From: an uncultured Pseudomonadota bacterium
GTDB lineage: Bacteria > Pseudomonadota > Alphaproteobacteria > RF32 > CAG-239
Length of the DNA stretch: 64,000 bases
Direction: 5' to 3'
NCBI GenBank assembly: GCA_947054505.1
Contig: CAMRWU010000003.1
Location: forward strand, 1 to 64,000
The notes below the pieces were generated by a model that saw nothing but the letters and a program-made list of their open reading frames with translations, was not told the DNA's origin and did no database searches. Of the stretch, positions 1 to 9,082 are shown one piece after another (position 1 is the stretch's first letter; every line of letters starts with the position of its first letter). Position numbers and translations under genes: made by a program.

Positions 1-4
1 CTCT

Positions 5-57
5 AGTTTAGCAAAGATACCACAAAGTGTCAACAAATTGTTGCGGTGGGAGGACAA
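5..57 (-). promoter_or_regulatory. sigma-70-type promoter with conserved upstream box, reading left out of the window
   Basis: On the minus strand TTGACA (33-28) is followed after 17 bp by TAAACT (10-5). A box TTGTCCTCCC (57-48) lies exactly 14 bp upstream of the -35. The same three-part layout precedes the two cysteine-rich protein genes near 46.97 kb and 56.83 kb. The spacing match suggests that a further member of that family starts just left of the window; that gene is not visible, so its identity is inference. Confidence 0.6.
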
Positions 58-166
58 AATCTACAATAAACTTCCTGTGATTTTTTGTCATATTTTTGGG
101 TTGAATCTTAGTCCGAAATACGATATATTAAAAGGAATGTCATAATAAACGAATACAGAGTTTACA

Positions 167-1810
167 ATGCCAACACCTAAAAATACAGAATCTCAATTAG
201 CCGAACAGTTTGATATCAGTGTTTCTTTTCCTCTGAAAGAAACGGATTATAGCACCAAAACGCGTGATGAAATCAATTTGGAACAGCGTGAAAAAGACAG
301 TGTTTGTCTAAAGATGATTGCTCAGGCGGCTTTAAATGAAGAAACCGGCGAAGAATACCAGCTGGAAGAGTTGACTTATGACTTGGTTGCCGCCGGCAAA
401 ATTGACCATGAATATGCTGAAAACCTGCGTTTTTATTTGAATGACGGTATGGCAACATATCGTGATGTATTTTTTTCCATCACTGATTTATTGGGTATTC
501 AGAAAAGCATCAAAATTATTGAACCATCCAGCGGAAGAGTTATTGTAGATGATGCGCATTTAGGGCAAATCACCCCCAATAACTGTACTGTTTTGGAATA
601 TGTTGACCGTATCGAATATGAGCAGGCGGTCAAGGCCAGAAAACCCCGGCAACGAGATTTTGGCGATATGCCGGAAACCTTAAACCCTGTTTATTTGACC
701 ATGCCGGGGTTAAAGAGTATTGGTCGTTCTTTGCAAAAATATGAAAAATATTTCAGCGACTATCAGAAAAAGCTTGCAGATATTCGCAGACGTTATGGTT
801 TTAGTGGTCCGCAGTTTAATGCGGCGGTTTCCCGTTTACGTCGTCCGGGGGAAGCTCTGAGCGATGTTGCGCGTTGTTCCATCAGTGTCAAGCGTTTGCA
901 AAATATCCGCATGTGGGCTGATTATTTTATGCAATCTCCTGATGTTGTTATTGATAAAAGCAAAACAAAAGACAAGTTTTGCCAAAATGATGTGCGCAAT
1001 GCCGAAAATTTTACCGAGAACAATTTCCGTAACTATGTTTTTTATCTGGAGTTACCAAGCGGCGTAAAGGTAGAAGTTCAGCTCAAGATTACGGCGTTGG
1101 ATGAGGTTGATAAATTGACGCATCCTCTTTATGAAAAATTGCGTGACTTAAAACGTCTGATTAAAACGGAACATGATAAGAAAAAGCGTCTTAAAATGCA
1201 GATGGATATCCATCATTTAGAATACAGCATTAAAGCCGTTTATCGTATGGGGATTGAAAAACATAATCAAAATGAGGTTTTTGATAAAGTTTATCGTGTT
1301 GAGGAACAAAACCGCATTATGGGGCGTCGTAGCCTGAATGACGAAGGATTGGATGTCGATGCTTTGGCAATTATTGATAATAACTTCCTTGCCCGTCCCA
1401 AGCAGGCGTATATGGAAGAACATCCCATTTTTAACGTGCCGATGCATGTCAAGCGCCAATACGTCACTTGGAAGGAAAACCACGAGGATAAAAGCATTCC
1501 TGCGGAGATGAAGTCGATTTTTGCTATTTATGAAAATTCACCGTATTTGCAAAAATTGTTTCGTGATTGTCCTCCGCATATTCATGAAACGATGACCCGT
1601 TATGAAAAATACATCAAGGATCGTTATCTCGGTTTGGTTGATGAACACAATAGAACAGAGCTATTGCAAGACGATAAAATGTTTGAGGCTCGTTCGGATG
1701 AAGAGTATGCTCGCTTACTTTCTTTTGATAAGAAAAAAATGGTACTTAAACCGTTAAAAAATAGCAAAAATAAATCAAACGTTAACCCTCGAAGAGTATC
1801 ATCAAGATAA
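167..1810 (+). CDS. hypothetical protein with a RelA/SpoT-like nucleotidyltransferase region
   Basis: 547 residues, no signal peptide or membrane segment. The middle (about residues 220-320) resembles the RelA/SpoT synthetase fold: DVARCSISVKRL near residue 232 matches the family's D-[IL]-x-G-x-R strand, and FRNYVFYLEL...VKVEVQLKIT near residues 290-307 matches the GYRSxH...EIQIRT region. The Arg-for-Thr changes and the absence of a clear substrate lysine motif mean activity cannot be assumed. The C-terminus is basic (Lys/Asn/Arg-rich). The gene is followed after 26 bp by the Sel1-repeat gene, so the two are probably co-transcribed. The ribosome site is weak (only a GAG about 8 bp upstream of the ATG). 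The remaining sequence is unrecognised. Confidence 0.7.
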   Translation: MPTPKNTESQLAEQFDISVSFPLKETDYSTKTRDEINLEQREKDSVCLKMIAQAALNEETGEEYQLEELTYDLVAAGKIDHEYAENLRFYLNDGMATYRDVFFSITDLLGIQKSIKIIEPSSGRVIVDDAHLGQITPNNCTVLEYVDRIEYEQAVKARKPRQRDFGDMPETLNPVYLTMPGLKSIGRSLQKYEKYFSDYQKKLADIRRRYGFSGPQFNAAVSRLRRPGEALSDVARCSISVKRLQNIRMWADYFMQSPDVVIDKSKTKDKFCQNDVRNAENFTENNFRNYVFYLELPSGVKVEVQLKITALDEVDKLTHPLYEKLRDLKRLIKTEHDKKKRLKMQMDIHHLEYSIKAVYRMGIEKHNQNEVFDKVYRVEEQNRIMGRRSLNDEGLDVDALAIIDNNFLARPKQAYMEEHPIFNVPMHVKRQYVTWKENHEDKSIPAEMKSIFAIYENSPYLQKLFRDCPPHIHETMTRYEKYIKDRYLGLVDEHNRTELLQDDKMFEARSDEEYARLLSFDKKKMVLKPLKNSKNKSNVNPRRVSSR

Positions 1811-1836
1811 TGACAACCACTTCTCAGGGAAAATAA

Positions 1837-2919
1837 ATGAGAAAATATCTTTGCTTATGTTGCGTGTTTGCTGCGGTATTTCCTGCTTTTGCGGCAGATG
1901 ATAGCGCATATGTTTCACTGTTTGACGAAACCTCTGCTGCCGAGGCATCAAAGAAAGCCGATTCTGATGATGAAAACAGCATTTTTTCTTTTTTGAATTT
2001 TAAAAGCAAAAAGAAAGAACCTGCCTCGTTGAATGTTGCTGATGAAAAAAGACTGTCTCCTGTGGAGCAGGCGGCAAAGCTGGCAGAAAAAGGCGATGTT
2101 AATGCTCAGTTGACCTTGGGTTATCTTTATTTATACGGCGGAGAGGGCGTCTCCGTCAATTATGATAAGGCGTTTGAATATTATGCTCAGGCGGCGATGC
2201 AGAATGATAATGTGGGGCTCAACAATCTGGGCAGTTTGTATTATAGTGGTATCGGCGTTGAGAGAAATCCGGCCAAGGCGGCGGTTTTGTTTGAAAAGGC
2301 CGCCAAACTCGGTAATGTTGAAGCCGCAGTCAATTTAGGGTTTATGAAATTAACGGGAAACGGAGCAGTTCAGTCTCCGCGAGAGGCTATGGCACTTTTT
2401 GAGCAGGCCGCCGCACAAAAAAATCCGACAGCCAGTTTTATGACCGCTTATGCCCGTTATACCGGCAACCTGTTGGAACGGGATTATCGAAAAGCGGCGG
2501 AAGAAATGCGCATAGCGGCGGATGCCAAATTTGTTGAAGCGCAATATTATCTGGCATTGATGTATATTAATGGTTTGGGAATGCCGCAAAACTATGGTAA
2601 CGCAGTCAAATATTTAAAATTGGCTGTATCACAAGGTCATATTGACGCGATGATGACCTTAGGGGATATCTGGGAACGAGGCGAGAAATTTACCAAAGAT
2701 TTGTATTGGGCGCATATTATGTTCAATCTAGCCGCTGTTCGAGGGGCATCAGGAGCGGCTCAGCGGCGAGATGCTTTGGAAAGCCGCCTGAAAATAGACG
2801 AACTGTTGCAGGCTCAGGCAGAAGCTGAAAGGTTTCATGAAAAGCCGTCAGAGCTGACATCATACATTCAGCAGACCTTCGGAACCAACGTCCACGAATT
2901 TGTTGATAATGCCCGTTAA
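1837..2919 (+). CDS. exported Sel1-repeat (TPR-like) protein
   Basis: 360 residues. An N-terminal signal peptide (MRKYLCLCCVFAAVFPAFAA, cleaved after AFA) sends it to the periplasm. An acidic and lysine-rich linker (about residues 21-80) precedes at least six Sel1-like repeats of about 36 residues between residues 80 and 310, recognisable by A-x-x-x-LGxLYxxGxGVxxxxxKAxxxYxxAA spacing. Sel1 repeats form an alpha-solenoid that binds partner proteins; in proteobacteria such proteins serve envelope or host-interaction roles. The gene is 26 bp downstream of the RelA/SpoT-like gene and likely in its operon. No catalytic domain is seen, so the specific partner is unknown. Confidence 0.85.
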   Translation: MRKYLCLCCVFAAVFPAFAADDSAYVSLFDETSAAEASKKADSDDENSIFSFLNFKSKKKEPASLNVADEKRLSPVEQAAKLAEKGDVNAQLTLGYLYLYGGEGVSVNYDKAFEYYAQAAMQNDNVGLNNLGSLYYSGIGVERNPAKAAVLFEKAAKLGNVEAAVNLGFMKLTGNGAVQSPREAMALFEQAAAQKNPTASFMTAYARYTGNLLERDYRKAAEEMRIAADAKFVEAQYYLALMYINGLGMPQNYGNAVKYLKLAVSQGHIDAMMTLGDIWERGEKFTKDLYWAHIMFNLAAVRGASGAAQRRDALESRLKIDELLQAQAEAERFHEKPSELTSYIQQTFGTNVHEFVDNAR

Positions 2920-3223
2920 TCGCTTGATGTGAGAGTTCTTTTATGCTCGTGGCGCAACAATAATCCCTGTGAGGTTTCTCATAACCCATTATTAATGACA
3001 GAGTTGTCTGAAGCTGGTAAGGTTCAATCACTTTCATAGAACTTCGTAACCGGAGCAACGTTAACAATTCCATCTTTCGCATTTATCGTGGCATGTGGGT
3101 TGCAGAATGTTTCGTCCATTGTTTCATTTTTGTGAATTTTAAGAAAGTCTACCGGATTTAATAGATTAGAAACCTTTTCTGTGCTATAGTAAATAATGTA
3201 TAAATAGGTAGAAAGGGATACTT
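2920..3223 (+). other. non-coding gap with probable promoter for the PilM-like gene
   Basis: 304 bp without a supportable gene. A TATAGT hexamer (3185-3190) about 34 bp before the next ATG is a plausible -10, without a convincing -35. AAAGGGA just upstream of 3224 is the ribosome site. No clear terminator for the Sel1 gene was found here. Confidence 0.35.
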
Positions 3224-3868
3224 ATGTATATTTGGGTTGTGTTGGCAACATTTTTAGCCATTTTGGCGTCATACACGCTCTCTCCGCGAGAGGATATTCG
3301 CAAGCTGACGGTCGAACCGTTAGCGGAAGTTTTTATTGCTAAAATGGTTACCCAGCATGAAGCGGCTTTAGCCTATGTCAAATATATGAAAAAAGCAAAT
3401 CATCCTCTTCCAGCCAAAGCTCTGGAAGAGAATGAGATCAAAAATTTTTTTCCTGCAGGACATTCATTTAGTAATGATTTTATTGCAAGAATTTATTGTA
3501 TGGATGAAAACAGGGCAATAACACAAGGCAGTTCTTGCGGAGGAAGTGATGGAAAAAGAGCTTTGGTGACCTATTCCCCCATCCCTTTACGTTGGTTGAA
3601 TACGCATGTTGATCCTGAAAGACCTAATGTTGATTTTTTGAATGCAATGAAAAACACAATTAATAGTGGAGTGATGTTTGGATATATGGCTCCTGTTGAT
3701 GATACATCAAGTGAGAAAAACATATCCGGTTCCCATGTTGCAATTGTCGATAGGGATAATTCAGAAAACTATTTATACAAAGCCATTGCGGACGATGGTG
3801 AATTCAGAAAGATGTGTGATGTTACGGAAGAGGGTAAAATTTGCCTTGTCTACCAAAGCAATCTTTAG
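3224..3868 (+). CDS. PilM-like single-pass membrane protein of a type IV pilus
   Basis: 214 residues. One N-terminal hydrophobic segment (residues 3-20) is followed by a periplasmic part that begins with a helical stretch and continues with a region rich in short beta segments. Size, topology and position immediately before a PilV-like tip adhesin resemble PilM of the IncI1 (R64) thin-pilus system, which is a small membrane-anchored accessory protein. The assignment rests on context and topology rather than on a strong motif. The stop lies 17 bp before the ATG of the next gene, so both are one transcription unit. A ribosome site AAAGGGA precedes the start. Confidence 0.55.
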   Translation: MYIWVVLATFLAILASYTLSPREDIRKLTVEPLAEVFIAKMVTQHEAALAYVKYMKKANHPLPAKALEENEIKNFFPAGHSFSNDFIARIYCMDENRAITQGSSCGGSDGKRALVTYSPIPLRWLNTHVDPERPNVDFLNAMKNTINSGVMFGYMAPVDDTSSEKNISGSHVAIVDRDNSENYLYKAIADDGEFRKMCDVTEEGKICLVYQSNL

Positions 3869-3885
3869 GCAAAGAGAGGTGTGCC

Positions 3886-6800
3886 ATGATTAGAAAATTA
3901 GAAAAATTACTTGGAGAAAAAGGTAGCATGATGGTTGAAGCCTTAGCCATGCTGGGCCTCATTTCCATGGTCACCCCTGTTTTGTATAAAAAAGCGGCGG
4001 AACGTACCACCGAATTGCAAGATATTAATGCTGCATCACAAATGCGTACCCTGTCCAAAGCTATGGATGATATGATTAAAGATCATTACAGCGATCTCGG
4101 AAATAAAGACAATAATGAAACACTTATTGAATTTGAAAATGGTGAGGCAAGCTTTGGAACAACGGATTTAGACATCAAACAATATCTCCCAGCCGGCTTT
4201 AATCTTGAGCAAAACAAACTCTTTGACGATTATCAAATGCGAATTATCAGAAATGTTGCTGCTACTGACATTCCCGGTAGCGATGATGTGCATATCTCTC
4301 TGACCGGATTGGTTGTGGCTCCCGCTTTAGAAAACAACCAAGGGAACAACTTTAATACCAGAGCGGCTAAAATTGCATCCATGATTGGCGCGAACGGTGG
4401 TGTCACAAAAGATGACAACATTAATGGTGTTCAAGGGATTTGGCAATTAAAAGCTGGGGATTACGGTTTGGACGGACTGCCCAATAACTCGGTGGCGGCC
4501 ACTTCTTTACATGCTATCAACGCCGATTCCGGCGTTGGAGCCGAGGATGTACTTTACAGGGTTGATAAAGACGGCGACAAAAAATACAACACAATGTCAA
4601 CTACTTTGTTCTTGGGAAATAATGATATGCGTGAAGTCCATCGCATCATCGCCGATTCTTCTAAGGATAACAAACTGATAATCGGTGCTGTCAACGCTCA
4701 GAATGATGATCCTGATACTATTTATAATGATGATGAGTTGACGGAGGCTAATTTATTAGTTAAAGGTATCGCTAATGTTTCTCAGAAGTTTTCTGTAGGG
4801 GAAGATGGGGAAAATGCTATTCTCTTTGCAGGTCTTGATGGAACAAATCCTTTTGCTCAATTTAGAACAGACCCAGCAACTTATTTACGCTTAACCGGAA
4901 ATCAAAAAATTGAAACAAAAACGGATGGCGAAATTAATATGAATGCTGGAGGAAAAACAACGATAGATGCTAAAGGGATTGACATTACCTCGGACAGTCA
5001 AGATCTTAATATTAAGACTATCGGAGGTGGCGCTAACGGATATATTAGGCTTGATTCAAATAGAAATATCGTTTCCAAGTCTTTAGGTACAACTTCTTTT
5101 ACTGCATGGGCAGATAATGATAAATTGGAGCTGGGAAGTATGGGCATATCTGCAACTACTAAAAATGGAGGCATAACTCTTGCTACTAATGAAGTTGATA
5201 ATAAAGAGAAAGCTAAACAAGGACAAATTCTTTTAAACGCAGAGAGCCTAATTAATCTCGATTCAGAAGATATAATGGAATTACATGCTAATAATGAAGT
5301 TAATATAACGAGTGGAACTGATATTATGCTTAGTTCCGGTAGTGCAATTACAATCGATGGTCCGGATACTTATATAAATGCAAACGGCTACCTTCATCTG
5401 ACACATGATGGAAAAAATGGTGGCGAAATTAGATTATTGTATGAGAGTGACCACAATTCTCATGTGACTCTTGATGAAAATATGGTTGAAATGGGTAGTG
5501 GGGATCAAAAAATCCAAGTGAACGGAGCCGACAGATTCGTCAGATTTGCAGGGACTGGGAGCTCGTCTTCCGGTGCTGTCGGCGTGCACGACGGATATGC
5601 TTTCATGAAAACAGGTACTGATAACGATAGAGATGGCGGAGCTACCATCTACTTATCCGGTGATGAAAATCGGGGGCATGCTTACATTAAAGCCGGAAAT
5701 AATAAGGCTTTAGTGGCTGTTGAGCAACCATCAAGTGACGGCGGTCAAGTCACTTTAAGATCTCATGAATATGGTATCAATATGTCTTCATATGTTGATA
5801 ATACTATAAAATCGTCTCTTCAGTTGCATAGTGATGCAACGTTAAAGGGAGATGACATTATATTAGATGGTGATGGGGAAATTCGAAATATCGCACCTGT
5901 TACTAAGTTTTATGAAAGTGGTAGTGACGTACCGGTTTCAAATAATTCTGTTCTTAATAATGGGATAGTGATAAACCACAAAGGTATGATTGCGTTGCCG
6001 ATGGCGACAGGTACTAAAAAAACGGAATTGGCGGCAACCAACGGCAAACAAGATATTGCCGGTTATATCAAAGCCGACAGGTTGTTGAGTAATGTTGAGT
6101 ATAAATATCCTTTATTACAATCCGGTGATTATACTAAACCCACCTCAGGAAACGGGGGCTATGATGCCTACCAAGTTAATCCGGCTTATACCTCGGTGAT
6201 GCACGACATTAAGCTCACCACTCGTGGTGGTGCTCGATTGAGCGACATCTTGCCTGACTTTATCAATAAAGGTATTTATGTTATTGATAATACATATAGA
6301 GAGGATTCACAAAGTTGGGAGGGTTATACGGTTAATACTTCTGGAGAAGTTTCTGGACATGGCGGAGAATGTGCGACCAATGACCACAACTGTATCACAA
6401 CCCCATGGTTGGGTTTTGTACCGGCACCGCAATGTCCTCCTGGGTATGTTAAAGTGATTGCCATCAACCCAATCCGTTGGAAAATGGCGGATGCTTACTC
6501 TATTGCCATAGAACCGACAGAAGGTGATGTCAGTCAAAAGTTTAGAAACTATTTTATTCAACATACCAACCCTACTGATGCCAGATTTGAATTAGAAGAA
6601 ACGGATGGTAGCAGTGGCAGTCATACCCACGAGGTTGCACAAGGAATGCCTCTGACATTCCAGACCAATACGTGGCTGAATACGACAATTAGTGGCTACT
6701 ATGAAAACAATACCGCGAAAACGGGGACTTTTTACGGCTGGCATGCGATTATGGGCTTCCTCTATCATGGTTCCGAATATTTAGATTATTTGCAAAAGGT

Positions 6801-7071
6801 GAATCCCACCGGAAGTTATGAGGGGAAAATCATTTGGAACATTTTCCCTGTCTATAATGAAGAATTGGCCGCAGTTACCAATGTGTATTGCTATTTTGAA
6901 CGGAGAACCATGGATGGTAATAATAACGCAACAGGTTGGGAGTGGGATTCTGATTTGGTTGATAACAGTTATGATCAAATTCAACATTTTAGAGCTGGAT
7001 ATAACAGCAAACCATCTGACTATGTTGATCGCTTGAATGATCCGGCGCTTGGATATACGGAACCTTGGTAA
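3886..7071 (+). CDS. PilV-like type IV pilus tip adhesin (prepilin-type N-terminus, long fibre-like stalk)
   Basis: About 1061 residues from the ATG at 3886, chosen over an earlier in-frame ATG at 3841 because AAGAGAGG lies just upstream. The start carries a type IV prepilin signal: basic leader, Gly13 as cleavage site, then SMMVEALAMLGLI with Glu at mature position 5, followed by a hydrophobic helix. Residues about 300-780 are repetitive, Gly/Asn/Asp-rich segments (GGKTTIDAKGIDIT, GEIRL, DGYAFMKTG) like phage tail fibres. The end (from about 782, RLSDILPDFINKGIYVIDN, then CPPGYVKV near 849 and a SGSHTHEV loop near 909) matches the arrangement of the conserved part of PilV before its variable tip. 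It probably presents a receptor-binding tip on a pilus whose assembly genes are elsewhere. No Rci recombinase or inverted shufflon segments are visible nearby. Confidence 0.7.
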   Translation: MIRKLEKLLGEKGSMMVEALAMLGLISMVTPVLYKKAAERTTELQDINAASQMRTLSKAMDDMIKDHYSDLGNKDNNETLIEFENGEASFGTTDLDIKQYLPAGFNLEQNKLFDDYQMRIIRNVAATDIPGSDDVHISLTGLVVAPALENNQGNNFNTRAAKIASMIGANGGVTKDDNINGVQGIWQLKAGDYGLDGLPNNSVAATSLHAINADSGVGAEDVLYRVDKDGDKKYNTMSTTLFLGNNDMREVHRIIADSSKDNKLIIGAVNAQNDDPDTIYNDDELTEANLLVKGIANVSQKFSVGEDGENAILFAGLDGTNPFAQFRTDPATYLRLTGNQKIETKTDGEINMNAGGKTTIDAKGIDITSDSQDLNIKTIGGGANGYIRLDSNRNIVSKSLGTTSFTAWADNDKLELGSMGISATTKNGGITLATNEVDNKEKAKQGQILLNAESLINLDSEDIMELHANNEVNITSGTDIMLSSGSAITIDGPDTYINANGYLHLTHDGKNGGEIRLLYESDHNSHVTLDENMVEMGSGDQKIQVNGADRFVRFAGTGSSSSGAVGVHDGYAFMKTGTDNDRDGGATIYLSGDENRGHAYIKAGNNKALVAVEQPSSDGGQVTLRSHEYGINMSSYVDNTIKSSLQLHSDATLKGDDIILDGDGEIRNIAPVTKFYESGSDVPVSNNSVLNNGIVINHKGMIALPMATGTKKTELAATNGKQDIAGYIKADRLLSNVEYKYPLLQSGDYTKPTSGNGGYDAYQVNPAYTSVMHDIKLTTRGGARLSDILPDFINKGIYVIDNTYREDSQSWEGYTVNTSGEVSGHGGECATNDHNCITTPWLGFVPAPQCPPGYVKVIAINPIRWKMADAYSIAIEPTEGDVSQKFRNYFIQHTNPTDARFELEETDGSSGSHTHEVAQGMPLTFQTNTWLNTTISGYYENNTAKTGTFYGWHAIMGFLYHGSEYLDYLQKVNPTGSYEGKIIWNIFPVYNEELAAVTNVYCYFERRTMDGNNNATGWEWDSDLVDNSYDQIQHFRAGYNSKPSDYVDRLNDPALGYTEPW

Positions 7072-7078
7072 ACAAAAG

Positions 7079-7103
7079 AACGCTCCTTCAGGAGCGTTTT
7101 TCT
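7079..7103 (+). terminator. rho-independent terminator after the PilV-like gene
   Basis: ACGCTCC-TTCA-GGAGCGT followed by a T-run. Confidence 0.85.
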
Positions 7104-7174
7104 TGCAAAATTTTCTTGTCTAAAAAAATATTTGCGCTATCCTAACGCCAATGAAAATTAGTGAGGATATACAA

Positions 7175-8599
7175 ATGACAACACGCACACGTTTTGCTCC
7201 CAGCCCGACCGGCTATATGCATATTGGCAACCTTCGCACGGCTTTATATGAATATTTGATTGCCAAAGCTCAAGGTGGCGACTTCTTACTCCGTATTGAA
7301 GATACAGACCAAAAACGCTATGTCGAAGGGGCAACGGATATTATTTATAACACTCTGAAAACCGTTGGAATGAACTGGGATGAGGGGCCTGATATCGGCG
7401 GAAACTATGGTCCTTATGTTCAGTCTGAACGCAAGCCGATTTATGCCGAGTATGCCCACAAGCTGGTGGAACTCGGTGGTGCTCATTACTGTTTTTGTTC
7501 TAAAAATGAAGCTGATGAAGAAAAAAATGAGGAAATGAACATCAAGTTCAAAGATCCCTGCAAAATGTTGAGCTTGGATGAGGCCCAAAAACGTGTTGCG
7601 GCCGGCGAACCATATGTTATCCGCCAAACCATCAACAAAAAAGGCAAGTCAAAATATCACGATGAAGTCTATGGTGATATTGAGATTGATTATGATGAGT
7701 TGGACGAGGGGGTTTTGCTCAAGTCAGATGGCTTTCCGACTTATAACTTTGCCAATGTGGTCGATGACCACCTGATGAACATTACTCACGTCGTTCGTGG
7801 CAATGAGTACATTTCTTCCACCCCGAAATATAATCTGATTTATGAAGATTTTGGCTGGGAGCATCCGCATTATGTTCATGTGCCGCCGGTTATGAAAGAT
7901 GCGCAACACAAGTTGAGCAAGCGCAACGGTGATGCATCTTTCCAAGATTTGGTTGCCAAAGGATATCTGCCGGAAGCGATTATTAACTATATTGCTTTGC
8001 TGGGATGGAACCCCGGTAATGATGAAGAAATTTTCAGCCTTGAAGATTTGAAAAAGATTTTCACTGTTGAGCGTTTGAACCGTTCACCGGCGATTTTTGA
8101 CATTACAAAGTTGACATGGATGAACGGCGTTTATATTCGTGCGTTGCCTGCTGAAAAATTCCATGAGCTGGCAATGCCGTATTATGCTGAAATGCCTTCT
8201 TTTGTAAATTTGTCGGCTTTGAGTGCAACATTGCAACCACGCATAGAGACTTTGGGCGATATTCCGGCGCAGATTGATTTTATTAAAACAATGCCTGAAT
8301 ATTCAATTGAACTTTATAGCAATAAAAAGATGAAAACCGATGCCGCCGTTGCCAAACAAAATCTGCCGGCTATCTGCGAGGTATTGGCCTCTCAAGACGT
8401 TTGGACAAATGAGGCGTTGTTTGAAGCCTTAAAGGGTTTGGCAGAAAAGCTGGTCGTCAAAAACGGACAAGTTCTTTATCCGGCACGTATTGCTTTGAGT
8501 GGTAAAGAAACCACCCCCGGAGGAGCGACGGAAATTGCGGTTGTTTTAGGTAAAGACGAAACACTTCGCCGTTTGGATGCCGCAATCGCTAAATTATAA
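7175..8599 (+). CDS. gltX: glutamyl-tRNA synthetase
   Basis: About 474 residues from the ATG at 7175, which has GTGAGGA 7 bp upstream; an in-frame ATG at 7151 has no ribosome site and would add eight residues. Class I aminoacyl-tRNA synthetase that charges tRNA-Glu with glutamate. The HIGH signature is FAPSPTGYMHIGNLRTAL at the N-terminus and the KMSKS equivalent is KLSKRNGDAS about residue 245. IEDTDQKRYV and the Rossmann-fold insertions are in place and length is normal. The C-terminal anticodon-binding part is present (residues about 320-474). Monocistronic between two terminators. The tRNA-Glu gene of this window (29.5 kb) is one of its substrates. Whether it also charges tRNA-Gln cannot be told from sequence inspection. 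Confidence 0.95.
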   Translation: MTTRTRFAPSPTGYMHIGNLRTALYEYLIAKAQGGDFLLRIEDTDQKRYVEGATDIIYNTLKTVGMNWDEGPDIGGNYGPYVQSERKPIYAEYAHKLVELGGAHYCFCSKNEADEEKNEEMNIKFKDPCKMLSLDEAQKRVAAGEPYVIRQTINKKGKSKYHDEVYGDIEIDYDELDEGVLLKSDGFPTYNFANVVDDHLMNITHVVRGNEYISSTPKYNLIYEDFGWEHPHYVHVPPVMKDAQHKLSKRNGDASFQDLVAKGYLPEAIINYIALLGWNPGNDEEIFSLEDLKKIFTVERLNRSPAIFDITKLTWMNGVYIRALPAEKFHELAMPYYAEMPSFVNLSALSATLQPRIETLGDIPAQIDFIKTMPEYSIELYSNKKMKTDAAVAKQNLPAICEVLASQDVWTNEALFEALKGLAEKLVVKNGQVLYPARIALSGKETTPGGATEIAVVLGKDETLRRLDAAIAKL

Positions 8600-8604
8600 T
8601 TGCT

Positions 8605-8646
8605 AAAAAACAGCGTTGAAGATTTTTTCTTTAACGCTGTTTTTTA
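8605..8646 (+). terminator. terminator after gltX
   Basis: CAGCGTT (8611-8617) pairs with AACGCTG (8633-8639), flanked by A- and T-runs. Confidence 0.8.
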
Positions 8647-8731
8647 TTTTAAATATCCCACGCTGAAGATTAATGATTGTATATCATATATGGACAAAAC
8701 TAATTTTTGTGGAAAACAAAAAATTTTTTTC

Positions 8732-8761
8732 TTGCATATTCTATGTTTCCGTGATTAAAAT
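8732..8761 (+). promoter_or_regulatory. predicted sigma-70 promoter of the autotransporter
   Basis: TTGCAT (8732-8737), 18 bp spacer, TAAAAT (8756-8761). It would start a transcript near 8768, giving an unusually long leader of roughly 315 nt before the start codon at 9083. Confidence 0.5.
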
Positions 8762-8767
8762 AACAAC

Positions 8768-9082
8768 AGATGTAAATTTATTTTACATTTAGTACCAAAC
8801 GGTGCGGGGCTTTCATCGGCTCTTATATGCTTCGGTGTTAGGGTATAACATCGTAATATTGCTAGCTGTTCATCGCAGCTGGTAGTAAATATATCCCCGA
8901 TTAAAAATGTTTTTCAAAACTTTTTTGGTCGGGGAGCTTTTAGCGTATGTTCAGAAGTTAATACAACTTTAAAGGCTCAAAGAATCATTTAAGCATATAT
9001 GATTGATGAACTCTCCGACCACCTCTCTAAAAAGGGTGGTTTTGTTTTATTAACTAAAAAAACAAAAGGAAAGTTAAATCAT
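8768..9082 (+). promoter_or_regulatory. long structured 5' leader with two terminator-like hairpins
   Basis: No protein is supported here. Visible structure: AGCTG/CAGCT around 8870-8882; a long hairpin closed by TCCCCGA (8894-8900) and TCGGGGA (8929-8935) followed by a short T-run; and ACCACC (9018-9023) with GGTGGT (9035-9040) followed by TTTGTTTT, which looks like an intrinsic terminator placed about 40 nt before the autotransporter start. This suggests attenuation or an RNA element in the leader. No known riboswitch class was recognised. Confidence 0.4.

Noticed and set aside
2940..2960. TCGTGGCGCAACA, similar to part of the dispersed repeat core in reverse
   Set aside because: The match is short and imperfect and the companion palindrome is missing; not enough to call another copy.
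2723..3082. Minus-strand open frame of 119 residues over the end of the Sel1-repeat gene
   Set aside because: Overlaps a clearly coding region and has no ribosome site or recognisable domain; a shadow frame.
3886..7071. Possible shufflon at the C-terminal end of the PilV-like gene
   Set aside because: No inverted repeats of the sfx type or alternative partial C-termini are seen downstream; gltX follows directly.
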